Numbered from the stretch's first letter, positions 47,958 to 60,200 are shown. The stretch is 64,000 nt of DNA from Thecamonas trahens ATCC 50062 (GCF_000142905.1 NW_013657630.1:229876-293875), one strand, 5' to 3'. The notes: a model not told the origin generated them from the letters alone. Program-made: numbers and translations.

Positions 47958-49421
47958 TCACTTGCGGTTGGACGGGAGTGAGGACTTGGCGGCCTTGAGG
48001 ATCTTCTTCAGCCGGGTGGGGACAGCAGCAGAGGAGACGTTCGAGAGTGGGAGCCATCGAGTGGTGGCAGGGAGTGCCTCGGGGTCGTCGCCGGCGGCAG
48101 TGCAGGCGACAAAGACGGCGATGGTTTGCGCAATGTGCGAGAACCGGTGCCGGACGACAGGAACGGTGGCACGGGCAAAGGTTGAGGGCTCGACATAGGC
48201 AGCCGGCGCGTTGAGCATGGTGGCGAGCTTGGCGTTGAGTCCGGCCTCGACGGCAGCAATGTTATCGGCGGCATCGATGTCGTCCAGCGGGATGGCAGCG
48301 AGCTGCCAGAGGCCCGCGAGCAAGCCGGTCGGCGGGCGCTGCTCGACAAGGATCTCCAGCGGCGCGCCGTCGTCGCGGCGGCGATAGATGACAGCAGCAG
48401 CGAGGATCTCGCTGCGGACCTTGGTCTTCTTTTTCTTGCGAGGGTACTTTGTCACAGAGGCCGTCGGTGTCCCAGCCTCTTCCCATCCGAAGCACAGCTC
48501 GCACGCTGGCTTGGACTCGTCGTCGAGCTCGATGACCACGTGCGAGCGGGCACTTGGGCGCGGCGAGCCGTCAAGCAGCTTGGCCCGCTTAGTCTTGGGC
48601 GCAACAGTAGCTGGGTCCGGTGATTCGGCACGGATGTTGGCGACCTTTGGTTGAGTTGCAAGTGGGGTGAAGCCGAGCGCGTTCACCGCCGCGGCGCGGG
48701 TCGAGCTCACTTCGGCACGCGCCAGGCAGTGGTCGCGGATCGGGCACGAGCCGCACGACGGGTTGGCCTTGGTGCACACGGTCGCACCCAACTCCATCAG
48801 CGCTTGGTTGAGATCACCGGGGCGGTGCGGATCGACCAGCGCGGTCGCATACTCCCAGAAGATCGGCGACGACGGCATGGCGCCGAGGGCGCGGAGCCGG
48901 GCGACGACCCGGACCACGTTGCCGTCGACGATGGGCGCCGGACAGCCAAAGGCAATAGAGGAAATGGCGCCTGCGGTGTACGGCCCGATGCCCGGGATCT
49001 TCTTCAGCTGCACAGGATCCCTCGGCAGGACGCCGCCAAACTCGGGACCCATGACAGCCTGGGCGCCCTTGTGCAGCAGCCGAGCGCGGCGATAGTATCC
49101 AAGGCCTGCCCAGGCAGCAAGGACGTCATCCAGCTGTGCGGCTGCCAGATCGGCAAGGGTTGGCCAAGTCGATACAAACTTGTTAAAGTAGGCAATGACG
49201 GTGGCCACCTGCGTCTGCTGGAGCATGACCTCTGAGATCCAGACATGATAGGCGAAGACGTCAGCCACGTCGTCTGCCCGGGTGCCCTCTGGCGCGCTCC
49301 AGAACGGTGCCCGCCACGGCAGCTCCCGTCGGTTGAGCGTGTACCACTTGAGCAAGCTCTCTCGTATCGATCCTGCACTTTCTCTGCTCAGCTCGTGGTA
49401 GCTGGCCGTGTGCGTGGCCAT
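47958..49421 (-). CDS. MUTYH: MUTYH, adenine DNA glycosylase
   Basis: MUTYH removes adenine mispaired with 8-oxoguanine in base-excision repair. This is a single-exon gene of 487 residues. Seen in order: catalytic Glu64 in SEVMLQQTQVA; helix-hairpin-helix KKIPGIGPYTAGA (about 140-152); catalytic Asp166 in VDGNVVRV; iron-sulphur cluster Cys216-x6-Cys223-x2-Cys226-x5-Cys232; a linker; then the NUDIX-like 8-oxoG-recognition domain, with LLAGLWQLA near 365-375 and RHRFSHIAQTIAVF near 425-440. A basic stretch (YPRKKKKTKV) sits before the NUDIX-like domain and may act in nuclear import. No clear mitochondrial presequence is seen. ATG 49421 is about 20 residues before the conserved domain. FAH lies 256 bp downstream in the same direction. 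Confidence 0.96.
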   Translation of the reverse strand: MATHTASYHELSRESAGSIRESLLKWYTLNRRELPWRAPFWSAPEGTRADDVADVFAYHVWISEVMLQQTQVATVIAYFNKFVSTWPTLADLAAAQLDDVLAAWAGLGYYRRARLLHKGAQAVMGPEFGGVLPRDPVQLKKIPGIGPYTAGAISSIAFGCPAPIVDGNVVRVVARLRALGAMPSSPIFWEYATALVDPHRPGDLNQALMELGATVCTKANPSCGSCPIRDHCLARAEVSSTRAAAVNALGFTPLATQPKVANIRAESPDPATVAPKTKRAKLLDGSPRPSARSHVVIELDDESKPACELCFGWEEAGTPTASVTKYPRKKKKTKVRSEILAAAVIYRRRDDGAPLEILVEQRPPTGLLAGLWQLAAIPLDDIDAADNIAAVEAGLNAKLATMLNAPAAYVEPSTFARATVPVVRHRFSHIAQTIAVFVACTAAGDDPEALPATTRWLPLSNVSSAAVPTRLKKILKAAKSSLPSNRK

Positions 49422-50086
49422 GGCGAGGTTCGCGTTTGAGTCGAGTGGCGATGGATCGGTCGAGAAGGGAGGGGAGGAAGGGAGTGAGGGCGAAGAAGAG
49501 GAGGGGGGAAGAGAGAGATGGGGGAGGGTTTGGAAGGGAGAGAGGGGGGAATGGGGACGGGGACGGGGGAGGATCGAGTGTGGCGATGGGCTGGAGGGAG
49601 GGGGAGAACGATGCGTGGTTTAGGCAGAGATGAACGGAAAAAGGCGATCAAGAAGTAGCGGTGAGGTGTACCCGGTAATCTGGGCATGAGGAGAGGCAGG
49701 ATGAATGAAAGGTGGTTCCCAGGCGGCTCATTGGATAGCCCAAGTTGTGGAGCGTTGATTGGTGTGAGCCTGAGGGCGCGATGTGGCGTCTATGGCTGCT
49801 GTGGCTGCGAAAAGGGAGGGGATAAATACAGTGGGCAGTTCGATGGTGTGTGTGGCACGAAATATACAGATATGTTTGAAGGGTAGGGATGGAGATTAGA
49901 CAGCCAAGAAGCTGGTAGTTGGTAGTAGTGTCAAAGATGTACGAGTACTGTAAGTGTGAGTGTAGAAGGCGCAGGGTGGGCGGCTGTAGTGGGGTGGTGG
50001 TGTAGGGTGGCGTGAGGTCGAGGTTAATTGAGTGTGATTGATTATAGTTGGGCGGGACTGGGTGGCACGAAATATGCAGTTATGCG
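49422..50086. other. Intergenic region upstream of histone H4, with a duplicated 21-bp motif
   Basis: There is a G/A-rich stretch next to the MUTYH start (49440-49610). A near-identical 21-bp element beginning GGCACGAAATAT occurs at 49854-49874 and 50064-50084, exactly 210 bp apart. A TATA-like GATAAATA lies near 49821-49828. The region ends in an assembly gap. It should contain the H4 promoter. No coding sequence is seen. Confidence 0.55.
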
Positions 50087-50432
50087 NNNNNNNNNNNNNN
50101 NNNNNNNNNNNNNNNNNNNNNNNNNNNNNNNNNNNNNNNNNNNNNNNNNNNNNNNNNNNNNNNNNNNNNNNNNNNNNNNNNNNNNNNNNNNNNNNNNNNN
50201 NNNNNNNNNNNNNNNNNNNNNNNNNNNNNNNNNNNNNNNNNNNNNNNNNNNNNNNNNNNNNNNNNNNNNNNNNNNNNNNNNNNNNNNNNNNNNNNNNNNN
50301 NNNNNNNNNNNNNNNNNNNNNNNNNNNNNNNNNNNNNNNNNNNNNNNNNNNNNNNNNNNNNNNNNNNNNNNNNNNNNNNNNNNNNNNNNNNNNNNNNNNN
50401 NNNNNNNNNNNNNNNNNNNNNNNNNNNNNNNN
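50087..50432. other. Assembly gap (346 N) covering most of histone H4
   Basis: 346 N, not a round placeholder, so the size may be estimated from read pairs. The 18 codons after it are the end of H4. If the gap length is right and there is no intron, the H4 start codon would be near 50179. Confidence 0.95.
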
Positions 50433-50490
50433 GGATGTCGTCTACGCGCTCAAGCGCCAGGGCCGCACCCTCTACGGCTTCGGTGGCTAA
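50433..50490 (+). CDS. H4: Histone H4, C-terminal end only (5' part in gap)
   Basis: H4 is a core nucleosome histone. The frame after the gap encodes DVVYALKRQGRTLYGFGG and then TAA (50488-50490). This is identical to residues 85-102 of canonical H4 as I know it. The first base after the gap would complete Met84. The remaining 85 codons lie in the N run. H4 genes usually exist as many near-identical copies, which explains why assemblers break here. A histone-type stem-loop follows 67 bases downstream, so this is probably a replication-dependent gene. Confidence 0.96.
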
Positions 50491-51242
50491 GCATGGTGTC
50501 GCTGGCGGGCGCAAGCTCACAGCAACAGCAACAGCAACAACAACAACAACAACAACCTGTGTTCTTTTCAGAACACACCACGTAGCACAGCTCGGGCAGC
50601 AAATGAAGGAACCAACCAAATGTGGAGCAGTCGATATGGAGCAGCGTGTTGGTGGCAGGGAGCGATGTGAGGTTTGGCCAGACGGTGTCACGGCGGCGGC
50701 GCGGTTTGCTTTGGGGGAAGAGGTAGGGAGGGAGGAATAGAGGGGGAGAGGGAGAAGGAGAGGCATTGGCACATACCCCGACCGACCTTGGCCTTCCTCC
50801 CATCTCATCGTGCTCGGTCGTGCCCAAGGCCTAGTCCGAGGCCTAGCCCATCCGTTTTCTTTTCTGAAGTTCTGGCGGTTCTCGTGGGATCCTGACAAAG
50901 CCGAAACCACGCACGTGCCAGCAACACAGTCACGCGTCGACGCAGCCGAGCAGCGACACGAGTGTCAGCGCAAGCAGCACAAGCTGTCGGCCAGGTGCTT
51001 GCTCAAAGCCTCCCTCCCTCCCACATCCAGGTCGCCCTCTCCCCAACCCCAAATAATGCGACTTCAAAACTTTCCATTTGGTTCAGGTGTGAATGGCTGT
51101 ACAGCGGCGGCGGGTGGAGGGAGGGGGAGGTACGGGCACGGCTGGCAAAGACACAGACACACGTCTCAAAAACACGACCTTGTAGTTGTGACCGAGCTAG
51201 TTTCAAGCCTCTCTCTATCTCTCTTTCTGACTCTCTATCAAC
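50491..51242. other. Intergenic region, H4 to PHR ligase
   Basis: Apart from the stem-loop it holds a CAA/CAG-rich tract (50519-50556), GGGAGA-rich sequence near 50720-50765 and a CT-rich run just before the next start codon (51205-51240, repeated CTCTCTAT words). No coding sequence is supported. Confidence 0.5.
50558..50577 (+). promoter_or_regulatory. Histone mRNA 3' stem-loop
   Basis: A perfect 8-bp inverted repeat, TGTGTTCT and AGAACACA, encloses the loop TTTC. The inner six pairs, the UUUC loop and the trailing ACCAC match the histone 3'-end consensus GGYYCU-UUUM-ARRRCC-ACC except for the outer G-G/C-C pairs. A purine-rich stretch (AAATGAAGGAA, about 50601-50611) sits where the U7-snRNA-binding downstream element would be. 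A (CAA)n-like tract separates it from the H4 stop codon. Confidence 0.85.
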
Positions 51243-54200
51243 ATGGCTAGGGCTCGTGGTGGACGTATGCCCAGGCGTAAGCTTGGACGGGGCAAGGCGA
51301 GGAAGAAGGACCAAGGTGGTGGACGGAAGGAGGTCAAAAAAGTGACCATTCTTTCGGCAGCAGAGGCCAAGGCGCTCAAGGCGCAGACTGGGGGTTCGAG
51401 TGGGGCCGGCAATGGCGATGGTGACAGCGGCTCGGCTGGTGCAGGGTCTGGTGCTGACTTTTCTGACGGAGTCGATGCGAGTCTGCTGTACCCGAGCAAG
51501 CCGGTCGATGAAGTGGTGGGCGAGATCCAGCGGATGAAGGACAGGGAGCGCGAGAGTCTCACCTCGACCGTGGCTGAGATCGAGGAGGAGAACGCGGTGT
51601 TGGCGGTGGATCCGTCCAAGACGATACACCCGAAAGTGGTCATGGCTGAGCTGAAGGAGCTGGCTGGCCTGCAGAGCGAAGACGGGATGCTGATTCCGGG
51701 CAACGCGCCGCTGGTCCCGTCGTTTGTGGCGTACGCACACGCGCGTCAGATGGTGCTCAGCTCGCGGTCGACGCTCATGTCGCGCGGCATGCTCCGCGTG
51801 CTCAACGCCAAGCTCCACGAGGCACTCGGCAGCGAGGTCGCCAACAAGCTCATTGCAGCGTCCAAGTACACTGCGCCGTTCCGGCCCGACGCGGCGGTCC
51901 TGGAGAGCGGCAGCAAGGCGCAGCCCAGGGCCGGCGAGAGTGGCAACGAGAGCGAGCAGTCGAGTGAGTCTGGCGGCGCCGGCGTCTCACGCGGTGTGGC
52001 ACTCGGCCTCGGCGCGGTTTTTGCGCTCCTGTCGCAGGCGCACGCGACGGATCCGCAGCTGACGACGACGGCGCTCACGGTGGTTACCGACCTGCTCGCC
52101 GAGTTCCTCCCGGGCGAGCTTGCGCGGGCCGAGGATGGGTTCTACCTCGACGAGCTCGAGGAGCTGCTCCTCTCGATGCTCGACGGAAGCTCGAGTGAGG
52201 CAGCGGCGGCGACGGTCTCGGCGCTGCTCTCGCTGGCGCTGGCGCGCATGTCGCGGGCATCGCTCGCCACGCTTGCTACGCGGCTGGTGGATCTCGCGGC
52301 CAAGGCCGAACCGCAGACGATCACTGCTCCTGTTGGTCTCTCCAAGACCGCCCGTATGGTGCTCAAGTACATGTACGAGGTCAGCAGCGGTCGCGGGGCC
52401 AATGACGGCGCAACTGGTGACGGCAACGGCAGTGGCGCAGCGGCTGTGATGACGGCCGACGCCGGAGACGGCGTGGCCCTCGACGGCGACGCGTGCAACG
52501 GCGCGGTCTTGGCAGCAGCGGCCGACGGCGACGCGCTGTACGTCCACTTTGCCGGCGGTCGGCTCGTGTCGTTTGAGCGCGAGAATGGCACCGTGCGGGC
52601 ATCGCGGGACGGCTTTTATCCCGAAGCGACGACGTCGGCGCTCGCAGTCAGGGGCGAGCAGCTCTACTGCACGTGCTCGGAGATGTCGCTCGGGGTGGTG
52701 GCGGTGCTGAGCAGCGGCAGCCTGGCCGACGCCTCGCTTCTTGTCTGCGACATTGGTGTCTCGGAGAGCTTCCAGGACCTGCCGCTGCTCTCGGTCTCGT
52801 TTTGCGACGCCGGGCTGGCGGCCATGTATGGCACGGCTATCCGCAGACAGTGCGTGGTCAAGACGTATGCGCTGGAGGCCGACATGCCGCTGCTGAACGT
52901 GAGCTCGCTCGATGCTGTAGCGGCCGAGGCGACCACCGGCGACATGTGTGTCTTTGGGCTGAGTGGCGTGCGATCGTGGGATCCGGCCGGCGGCGCGGGC
53001 TTCCGGGTCCTTGCCGACAAGGCGCCGAGCGAGGCGCTCGCCGGGGCAACGCTCGCGGATGTGGCCGTCATCGACGAGCTCACACTGTTTGTCACCAGCG
53101 CCGGCCATGTGCTCTTCCGTGGCACCGATGCCGGGCTCGGCGGCGCCGAGGTGAGCCGACAGGTGGCCGAGTACGAGCCGCTGCGGGAGCTCTCTGTGGC
53201 GCGCATTGTCGTTCCGCCACCGCGGGGCGAGGGCGTGGCCGCAGCCAAGTACGTGCATGTTCTGACTCGCGACGGCGGGCTGTATGTGCTGGGCGACACG
53301 TCGCATCCGACCGACGCCAGCGCCAGCGGAGTGGAGCTGGCGCTTGCCGGCGGCGGCGCGGTTGCGGGCTCGTTCTCGCCTGTCCGACTCGTCCGGCCTG
53401 CGGACGAGACCGACGGCACACCGTCAGTGGTGGCGGAGGCGCAGATCGCCATCGAGGTCCAGGCCATCGACGTGGCGTCGAATGGGACGACACTGTATCT
53501 CATCGACGATAACGGGCGAGTCTCTGCGTGCGGCAAGTCGCCACTCGGCTTCAAGGCCGCGTCCGAGGCCAACGTCGAGCCCAGGCTCAAGGCTGTTCCC
53601 AAGCTCTCGTCGATGACGGCAGTGCGGGTGTCTGCCAGCGAGCTGCACGTTGCTGTGCTTGACAACAAGGGCCAGGTGTGGGTGTGCGAGAAGGGCGCCA
53701 ACTCGCGGTTTGCCAAACTCGCGCTCGGCGGCAATCTCGGATCCCCGTGCGACGTTGTTGCCGGCGACGGATGGACTGCTGTCCGGACGCTTGATGGCAA
53801 GGTTGCGCGGTTCGCCACGGTGGCAGCAAGCGCAGCCAAGGCCAAAGCGGAGGCCAAGGCGGAGGCCAAGGCGGAGGCCAAGGCCAAGGCTGACGATAAT
53901 GGTGAAGGCGATGACGGGAGCGCATCCACGTTTGACATTGTGCCCAATGTTGTGCAGGCGCTGGCATGCGGTGATGCGCTGTGGACACTCGATGCGCACG
54001 GGAAGTTGGTGGAGCACCGCGGCGATGGCGATGGCGCGGGCGCCGCTCGGCTTGCGTTGCCCGAGTCGGGCGTGGTCGCGTTTGGCGTCGGAAGTGATGG
54101 GCGGCTCGAGGCCGCCATTGCGCCGCTTCTCTCCAGAAGCGCTCAGACCGATGGCGGGAGTGTGTTTGCGAGCGCAGGCAAGATTGTGCTCCGGACACCG

Positions 54201-57200
54201 CTCTCGCGTGAGACGTCAGTCGGCGGCACGGCGACAGTGGTGCGGCGAGCTGCAGCGGTGACTAGTGTGACAGGCTCGGACGGTGCGCTCGTGGTTGCTC
54301 GCAACGGCGACGTGCTGCGTGCAGTGAGCGTGGCGGCGAGCTCGGCCAATGGACCGGCGGCGGCGAGGTCCGAGAGTGATGAGGCCGAGGGCGAGGCTCT
54401 GGACGCCGAGGTGACTCAGCTGGAGCTCGGCGGCGTGCCAGGAGTTGTAGCACAGATGCTGGCACAGCTGAGCAAGGACAGCAGTGGCGGAAGTGACTTG
54501 CTCTCGTTGATCAAGGGCGCTGCCGACGGAGCGTTCGGCGAGCTGACAGAGCGTGGGCTCAACTCGAGTACGGGCAGATTGTTACATCGCCGTCGCGGTT
54601 CAGTAACGCGTACACCGGCTGGCAGCTGCGTGCTGTGGAGAAGATTGGCATGACAGTCAGAGGAGCGAAGGCCGTGGCGCTGCATGGCATCGGAACGTAC
54701 GGTGGCGACGGCGAGTACACGGTGTCGTTTGAGGTGATCGAGTCCGGGACCGGGCGCGTGGTGGCGCGTGGGGCGTCGTCGTTCAAGTCTTCCACTGCAT
54801 CGGTTGTGCCGCTCAAGTGCACCAAGCCTGGCGTGCTCATCCCGAACGTGCGCTACGCCGTTGTGGTGCAGCAGAAGCTCAAGAGTGGCGGCGGCGGCAT
54901 GCAGTACTACGGATCGGGAACACAGAGCCCGTTCCAGGTTTTCCTCCCGAGTGGCGCCATCAATATCCTGTGGTCGACGATCGATAACAACGGCGGGACC
55001 AACGTTTCGTCGGGCCTTATTCCCACGCTGGAGCTCTCGGATGTGTGTGTGAAGAAGTCGGCGGGACCGACAGCGTCGTACTCGCTAGCATCTGCAAATG
55101 CTGACAAGACGCGGAGCAGCATGATGGCGGCACTGCAGGCGGCCGAGGCGATGGTGAGCAACACCGAGGCTGTGAGCACGGTCCGCGATGCGGTTCGCTA
55201 CGTGACCAACTCGATGGGGGAGGTGCCACGGTTCGGCACGGACGCGCAGCTTGTGGAGCGGCTCGGCGAGGTGGTGCATGCGTTTGTGGTTGCCCAGGGT
55301 GCCGAGACCGCACGTCCGGCCTTTGTCTCTGCGTATTCGTTTGTGTTCCGCACATGGGAGGCTCGTGCTGAGGCGCTGGTTGCGCTGCTCCGCGAAGTGG
55401 TACAGACTGGGTACGGCAGCGACCTGCTCCGTGTCCACGCGCACGCCCTTGCAGAGCTGCCCGGTTTTGCGGCGCACTTGCTCCATGCGTCGCCGGCCGA
55501 AGCCATGGTTGGCAGCAGCGGCAGTGGCAGTGGCAAGGGCAAGGAGGAGACTGATGCGGTGGACGGCGGCGTAGGCTCCGGCTCCGGCTCTAGTTCTGGA
55601 TCAGGCCTGGGGCTGCTGCTGCTGGAAGCAGCGCGTCTGGAGCCTGCGGTGATGCCGTTGCTGAAGGCGTTTGTGTCGGGCCTGCACACCTGTGTTCTGC
55701 ACAACAAGCCGCAGCACAGCGGCGGAAAGGTGGTGGAGGCGCCGATTGCGAGTGTGACGCGGTTTGAGAACCGCGGTCCATCGTGGGGCTACGGCTCGCG
55801 CGATGCGCTGCAGGTGTCGGCGGCCGAGGACGTTGTGCTCATCGGGTTCTCGCCGATTCACGGCAGCGGGGACTACAATGGCAACATCGAGATCATGGAC
55901 GAAGCCAGCGGCGACGTGCTCTACAAGCAGGATGACATCAACCTCGAGTGTGTCTCGCCGGACGAGCCGTGCGAGATGGTTGCGCTCGACGAACCGCTGG
56001 TTATGGACGCCGGGGTCAACTACACGCTTGCATGCACCTTTCATGGCTCGTCGGGCAACCGCGGACTCAACGGTGTGGCCTCAGCTGATGGCGACGACGG
56101 AGTCGCATTTACATTTACTGGCTCGCGGCACTCGCACAACGGCACGTCGGTCGAGTACGGACAGCTGCCGGTGCTTTACTATCGGCGGGCGACAGCGGTC
56201 GCGGTTGTGACTCCCGCGGTTGTCGACGACGAGTCGTACGAGAATGCCGTCAGCGAGTGGCGCAGTGTTGTGGCGATGTATGTGACCATGGCTGCCGAGG
56301 TTCTGAAGACTGAGGAGCTTTCCAGCGCCGTGGCGGGCGTGGTGGCGGACGTACTCCAGCTGCCGGCCGGCGTGCTGATTGGCGAGGAGAACGGGATTCT
56401 TGCCGATGCGGCTGCAGCGCTGGCGCAGCGGGCGTCGGCGACCAAGATGTGCCCGCCGGGAAGCGAGGAGGAGCCACAGCGCGCTACGTTCATCGAGTCG
56501 GCGCACCCGTACCCTGACGGCGTGACGACGGTGCAGGAGGTTGTAGTGCCGGGCGAAGCGGCAGTTGTGGTCTTTGACGCCGAGTCGCGGACGCTGGGGC
56601 CGGACGACACAGTGCAGGTGTTCTTGGACTCGAGCCTAACGACGGCGATCACGCCCAAGATGTATGGCGAGACCAACTGGCCCAAGGCGCCGGTTCTTGT
56701 GCCGACGTCCAAGTTCTGGATTGCGATCCAGTCAGCCAAGCTTCCACAAATGCTCCCGCACGGGCTGGATGTTGAAGCAGCGCGGCGCGGATACGGTGCA
56801 CTCGTGTACAGCGTGCCGCGGGCTGACAGCGAGCTGTCGACAGCATCAGAGGGGGTGTACCTGGCATGCCGGGCGCTGGCTATGGCGGAAGAGGCGCTGG
56901 CGAGCGTCGAGTACGAGACGACGCCTGTGAGCAAGGCGCTGCCGGAAGATGCATCCGCCAACGATGTGGCTGCGGCGGCCGAGGCTGCGGCGGCCAAGGC
57001 CGAGGCAGCCAAGGCAAAGGTGGAGCGGATGCTCAAGGAGGTGCCGCTGCTTGGCAACGGCATCGAGCCGAGCGAGGTGAGCAGCGCAACGCGTCGGATC
57101 CGTAAGTTCCTCTCGGACTTTGTGGAAGAGAAGGAGGATAGCTCTGGCGGGCAGCTGGGGCTCTGGCTGTGCGGACTTGTGTTTGGTGATGATGAGCCCA

Positions 57201-60200
57201 AGGCGAGCGAGTCGGCCAAGGCGGACGCGGATGCGGACACGGACGCGGACGAGGAAGCCGAAGCAATGAGCAAGTTGAAGCGGAGTGCGCGGACTCTCTT
57301 TGCGGCGCACCTCCATCACCAGAACCTTGTCGAGTATGCGATGGCGGCATGCGTTGAGCTCAAGTTTGCCGGAGCGGAGCAGAGCCAGATGCTCTCGGCG
57401 CTGAAGACGCTGTGGCTGAAGGTATGCAAGGCACTCCAGCCGTGGGGCACCAAGCTCGGCATGCTGAACGATGACGCGATATCGGGCGACGGCAGCGATG
57501 CCATTGAGACGCCCAACGACAAGGCGGTGTCTGGCATCGCTGTGGCAGCGGCAGCATATGCTGCGGCTGGCGATGACGATGACGACGACGACGACGACTT
57601 TGCGCTTGCGCTGGACATTCTGTTCTCGGAGCCGCGCAAGGCTGGCGAGGTTGTGGTCAGCAGGGTGTGCGCGGAGATGACGATCGACGAGGTCCAGGCC
57701 AAGGCGCAGCTGCTGCTGGATCTCCAGGCGCGGGCGCTGTTTGAGGACGTGGTCGGGACCGAGGGCGAAGGGGAGTGCGACGGCGACGGGCGTGGCGGCT
57801 CCGAGTCCGAGTCAGACTCTGACGACGGCCCGCCGCCGATGCTCTCGCGTGCGCACTCGGACTTTAACGCAAGTGCGGCACGGGGGATCGCACCGCATGT
57901 GCAGCGGACAACGCAGCGGATGGCAACAGTGGCAGACCTCGGGTCGCTGCTGGATGTGCAGTCGAGCCGACGGGCCAATGAGCGTGGCGGGCGCGACGCG
58001 CGCGGGAGCAGTGCCGGCCGCGGCGAGGTGGTCAAGCTTGTGAGCTCTGCAACGTACCAGACGATCATGCGACTCATGTTTGAGGAAAGCTTTGACGTGG
58101 TGGCGATGCGGTCGCGGGTGGAGCGAACCAAGAGTATTGCAGAGGCGCGGGAGCGGACAATGCGGACGCTGAACGAGCTGCTGGCCAGCTCCCGCGACGC
58201 CGAGGCGCAGGCAATTGTGCTGTGGAGCGTGTGCTCGCAGCTGCGCAGTCGCAGCAAACGGCACTACTCGGCCGGGATCGAGGGCGCCGGACTGGGGCTC
58301 GTTCAATCTCTGCGCGAGGCGTTCCACGCCCTCTACCGCCGGATCGCGCTCCTCATCACGGATGGCGCGTCCGAGGCGGTGCAGCAACTTGCGGTGGCGT
58401 GCTTTGACCTGGAGTTTGAGGCAGCAGACCATCCGCATCTGCAGGCCAGCGGCGTGTTTGGCCTGCTCCGGTCTGTGATGCAGAGCAAGAGCACCGAGAG
58501 CGGGAAGGGGCGCAGGTGACGACGACGGAGCTTGAGGACGTTTCCACGGTCGGAGCGATGACGGCCAAGCCGAACAACGGCATGCGTGAGTCGATGACTG
58601 ACGGCGATACCGACACATTCTGGGAGGGCGACGGAAACGGTGGGACGGTAACGTTTGAGTTCCCGGACGAGGTGTACGTAGAGGCGATGACGGTGGCTGT
58701 TGCGGCAGGCGACAAAGCCGCTATCCCCAGTGGCATGTCGTTGGCGTACGGCGTGCACCCGGACTACCTCGATGGCGAGGTAGCGTCGGTTTCTGTGGAC
58801 AGGAAGTCACTGTACACCGAGGACGGCAACATCGGGTGGTTCACATACCCGGTGGGCGTGGCGAGTCGGACCTTTGTGCTGCGCGTGAGCGGTCAGACAC
58901 CACGGGTGCGGCAGCTGCGGGTGCTCGCGCGGGCGGTCAAGGCGCGAGTGCCCGGCAAGGCGGGACCGAGCTTTGCGCACGCGGCGCTCGGGGTGTTTAA
59001 CCGCCTCGCGGCACAGGTGTTTGGCACGCTACAGGCTGGCGGCGATGGAGCGTCGGCGGACCTCCGCGAGCAGCTTGTGTCGATGCTCGAGGATGCGTCG
59101 CCGCTCAAGGCCACAGTGCTCGACGTGCTTCGGGCGGAGCTGGTGCGTGTGACCGAGGCGCGGCTTGGGCTCGCGTGGCAGCCGTCGCAGCGAAAGACGG
59201 CGGCGAGCCGGGTGGCATTCGAGCTTGCGGTGGCGGACGACACGTTCCCGTTCGAGCTCATCTCGATGGTCCACGCGCTGTCTGCGAGCAAGGCCGGGCT
59301 GGCTTGGGTGTTGTCCGGCGAGGGCATGCCTGTGGTGTGGGCGGCGGGCGCGCTGCTGCTGACAGGAACGACGCGTGTGCAGCGCGGCGCGCTGGGAGTG
59401 CTCAAGCGGGTGTTTTCGAGCGACGTTGACTTTGGCACAATGGGCCGCGCGCTCGGCGTTCTTGTGGGCGGCACAACGCTCGCCGAGTACTTTGCAGCTG
59501 TGGTGGCCAAGACACTGCGGGCCACGCTGCGGGTTGCCGGCAAGAAGGCCAAGAGCGAGGAGAAGGGCGCGGCGGAGCGTGAGTTTGACGAGGTCTTTGG
59601 CGAGCTGCCAGCCTACCGCGGGCAAGTGCCGGACGAGCTGCGCGCCGGGGTGGTTGAGCTGGCGCGAATGGCGATTGCCGGCGGCGAGAACGAGGGCGAG
59701 CACGAAGGCGCGACTGTCGTGCGAAGCCGGCTCGTGGCGCAGGTCTCTAACCTGGTGCAGATGCAGGAGCTGGATGCGAGCGAGATGTTTACGTCTGAAG
59801 CGCTATGGCTCTCTGTGGCGGCGCTGGGGGTGTTGTGCGAGGACGAGACTGCCGTGGCGGCTGTCAACGAGGCCGCAAGCGCAGCGCTCGCACGCGAGAG
59901 CGACGACGGCAACGACGGCGCTGCTGAGGTTGTGCTGTGCGAGAACCACGACGACGGGGTGACCAAGGCCGCGATGCGGTGCGAGAGCTGTGCCACTGCA
60001 CTCTGCGCCGACTGCGACCGATTCCTGCACCTACCGCGCAACAAGCGCGAGCACACGCGTGAGGCGATCATCGATCACGAGGCGTTTGTGGTGGAGATGC
60101 GCGAGGGATGCGCACGGGTCAAGATGTCGCAGTTTGTGGTGGTCTTTGACGTGGAGAAGGGCAAGGTCCTTCTCCGTGTTGAGGCGCGCAGCAGCTCCGG

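Noticed and set aside
11636-58510. Programmed -1 ribosomal frameshifting at each break
   Set aside because: The sites share no slippery heptamer or downstream structure that I can see and occur in unrelated housekeeping genes; missing bases in homopolymers explain them more simply. The question stays open only if resequencing confirms the runs.
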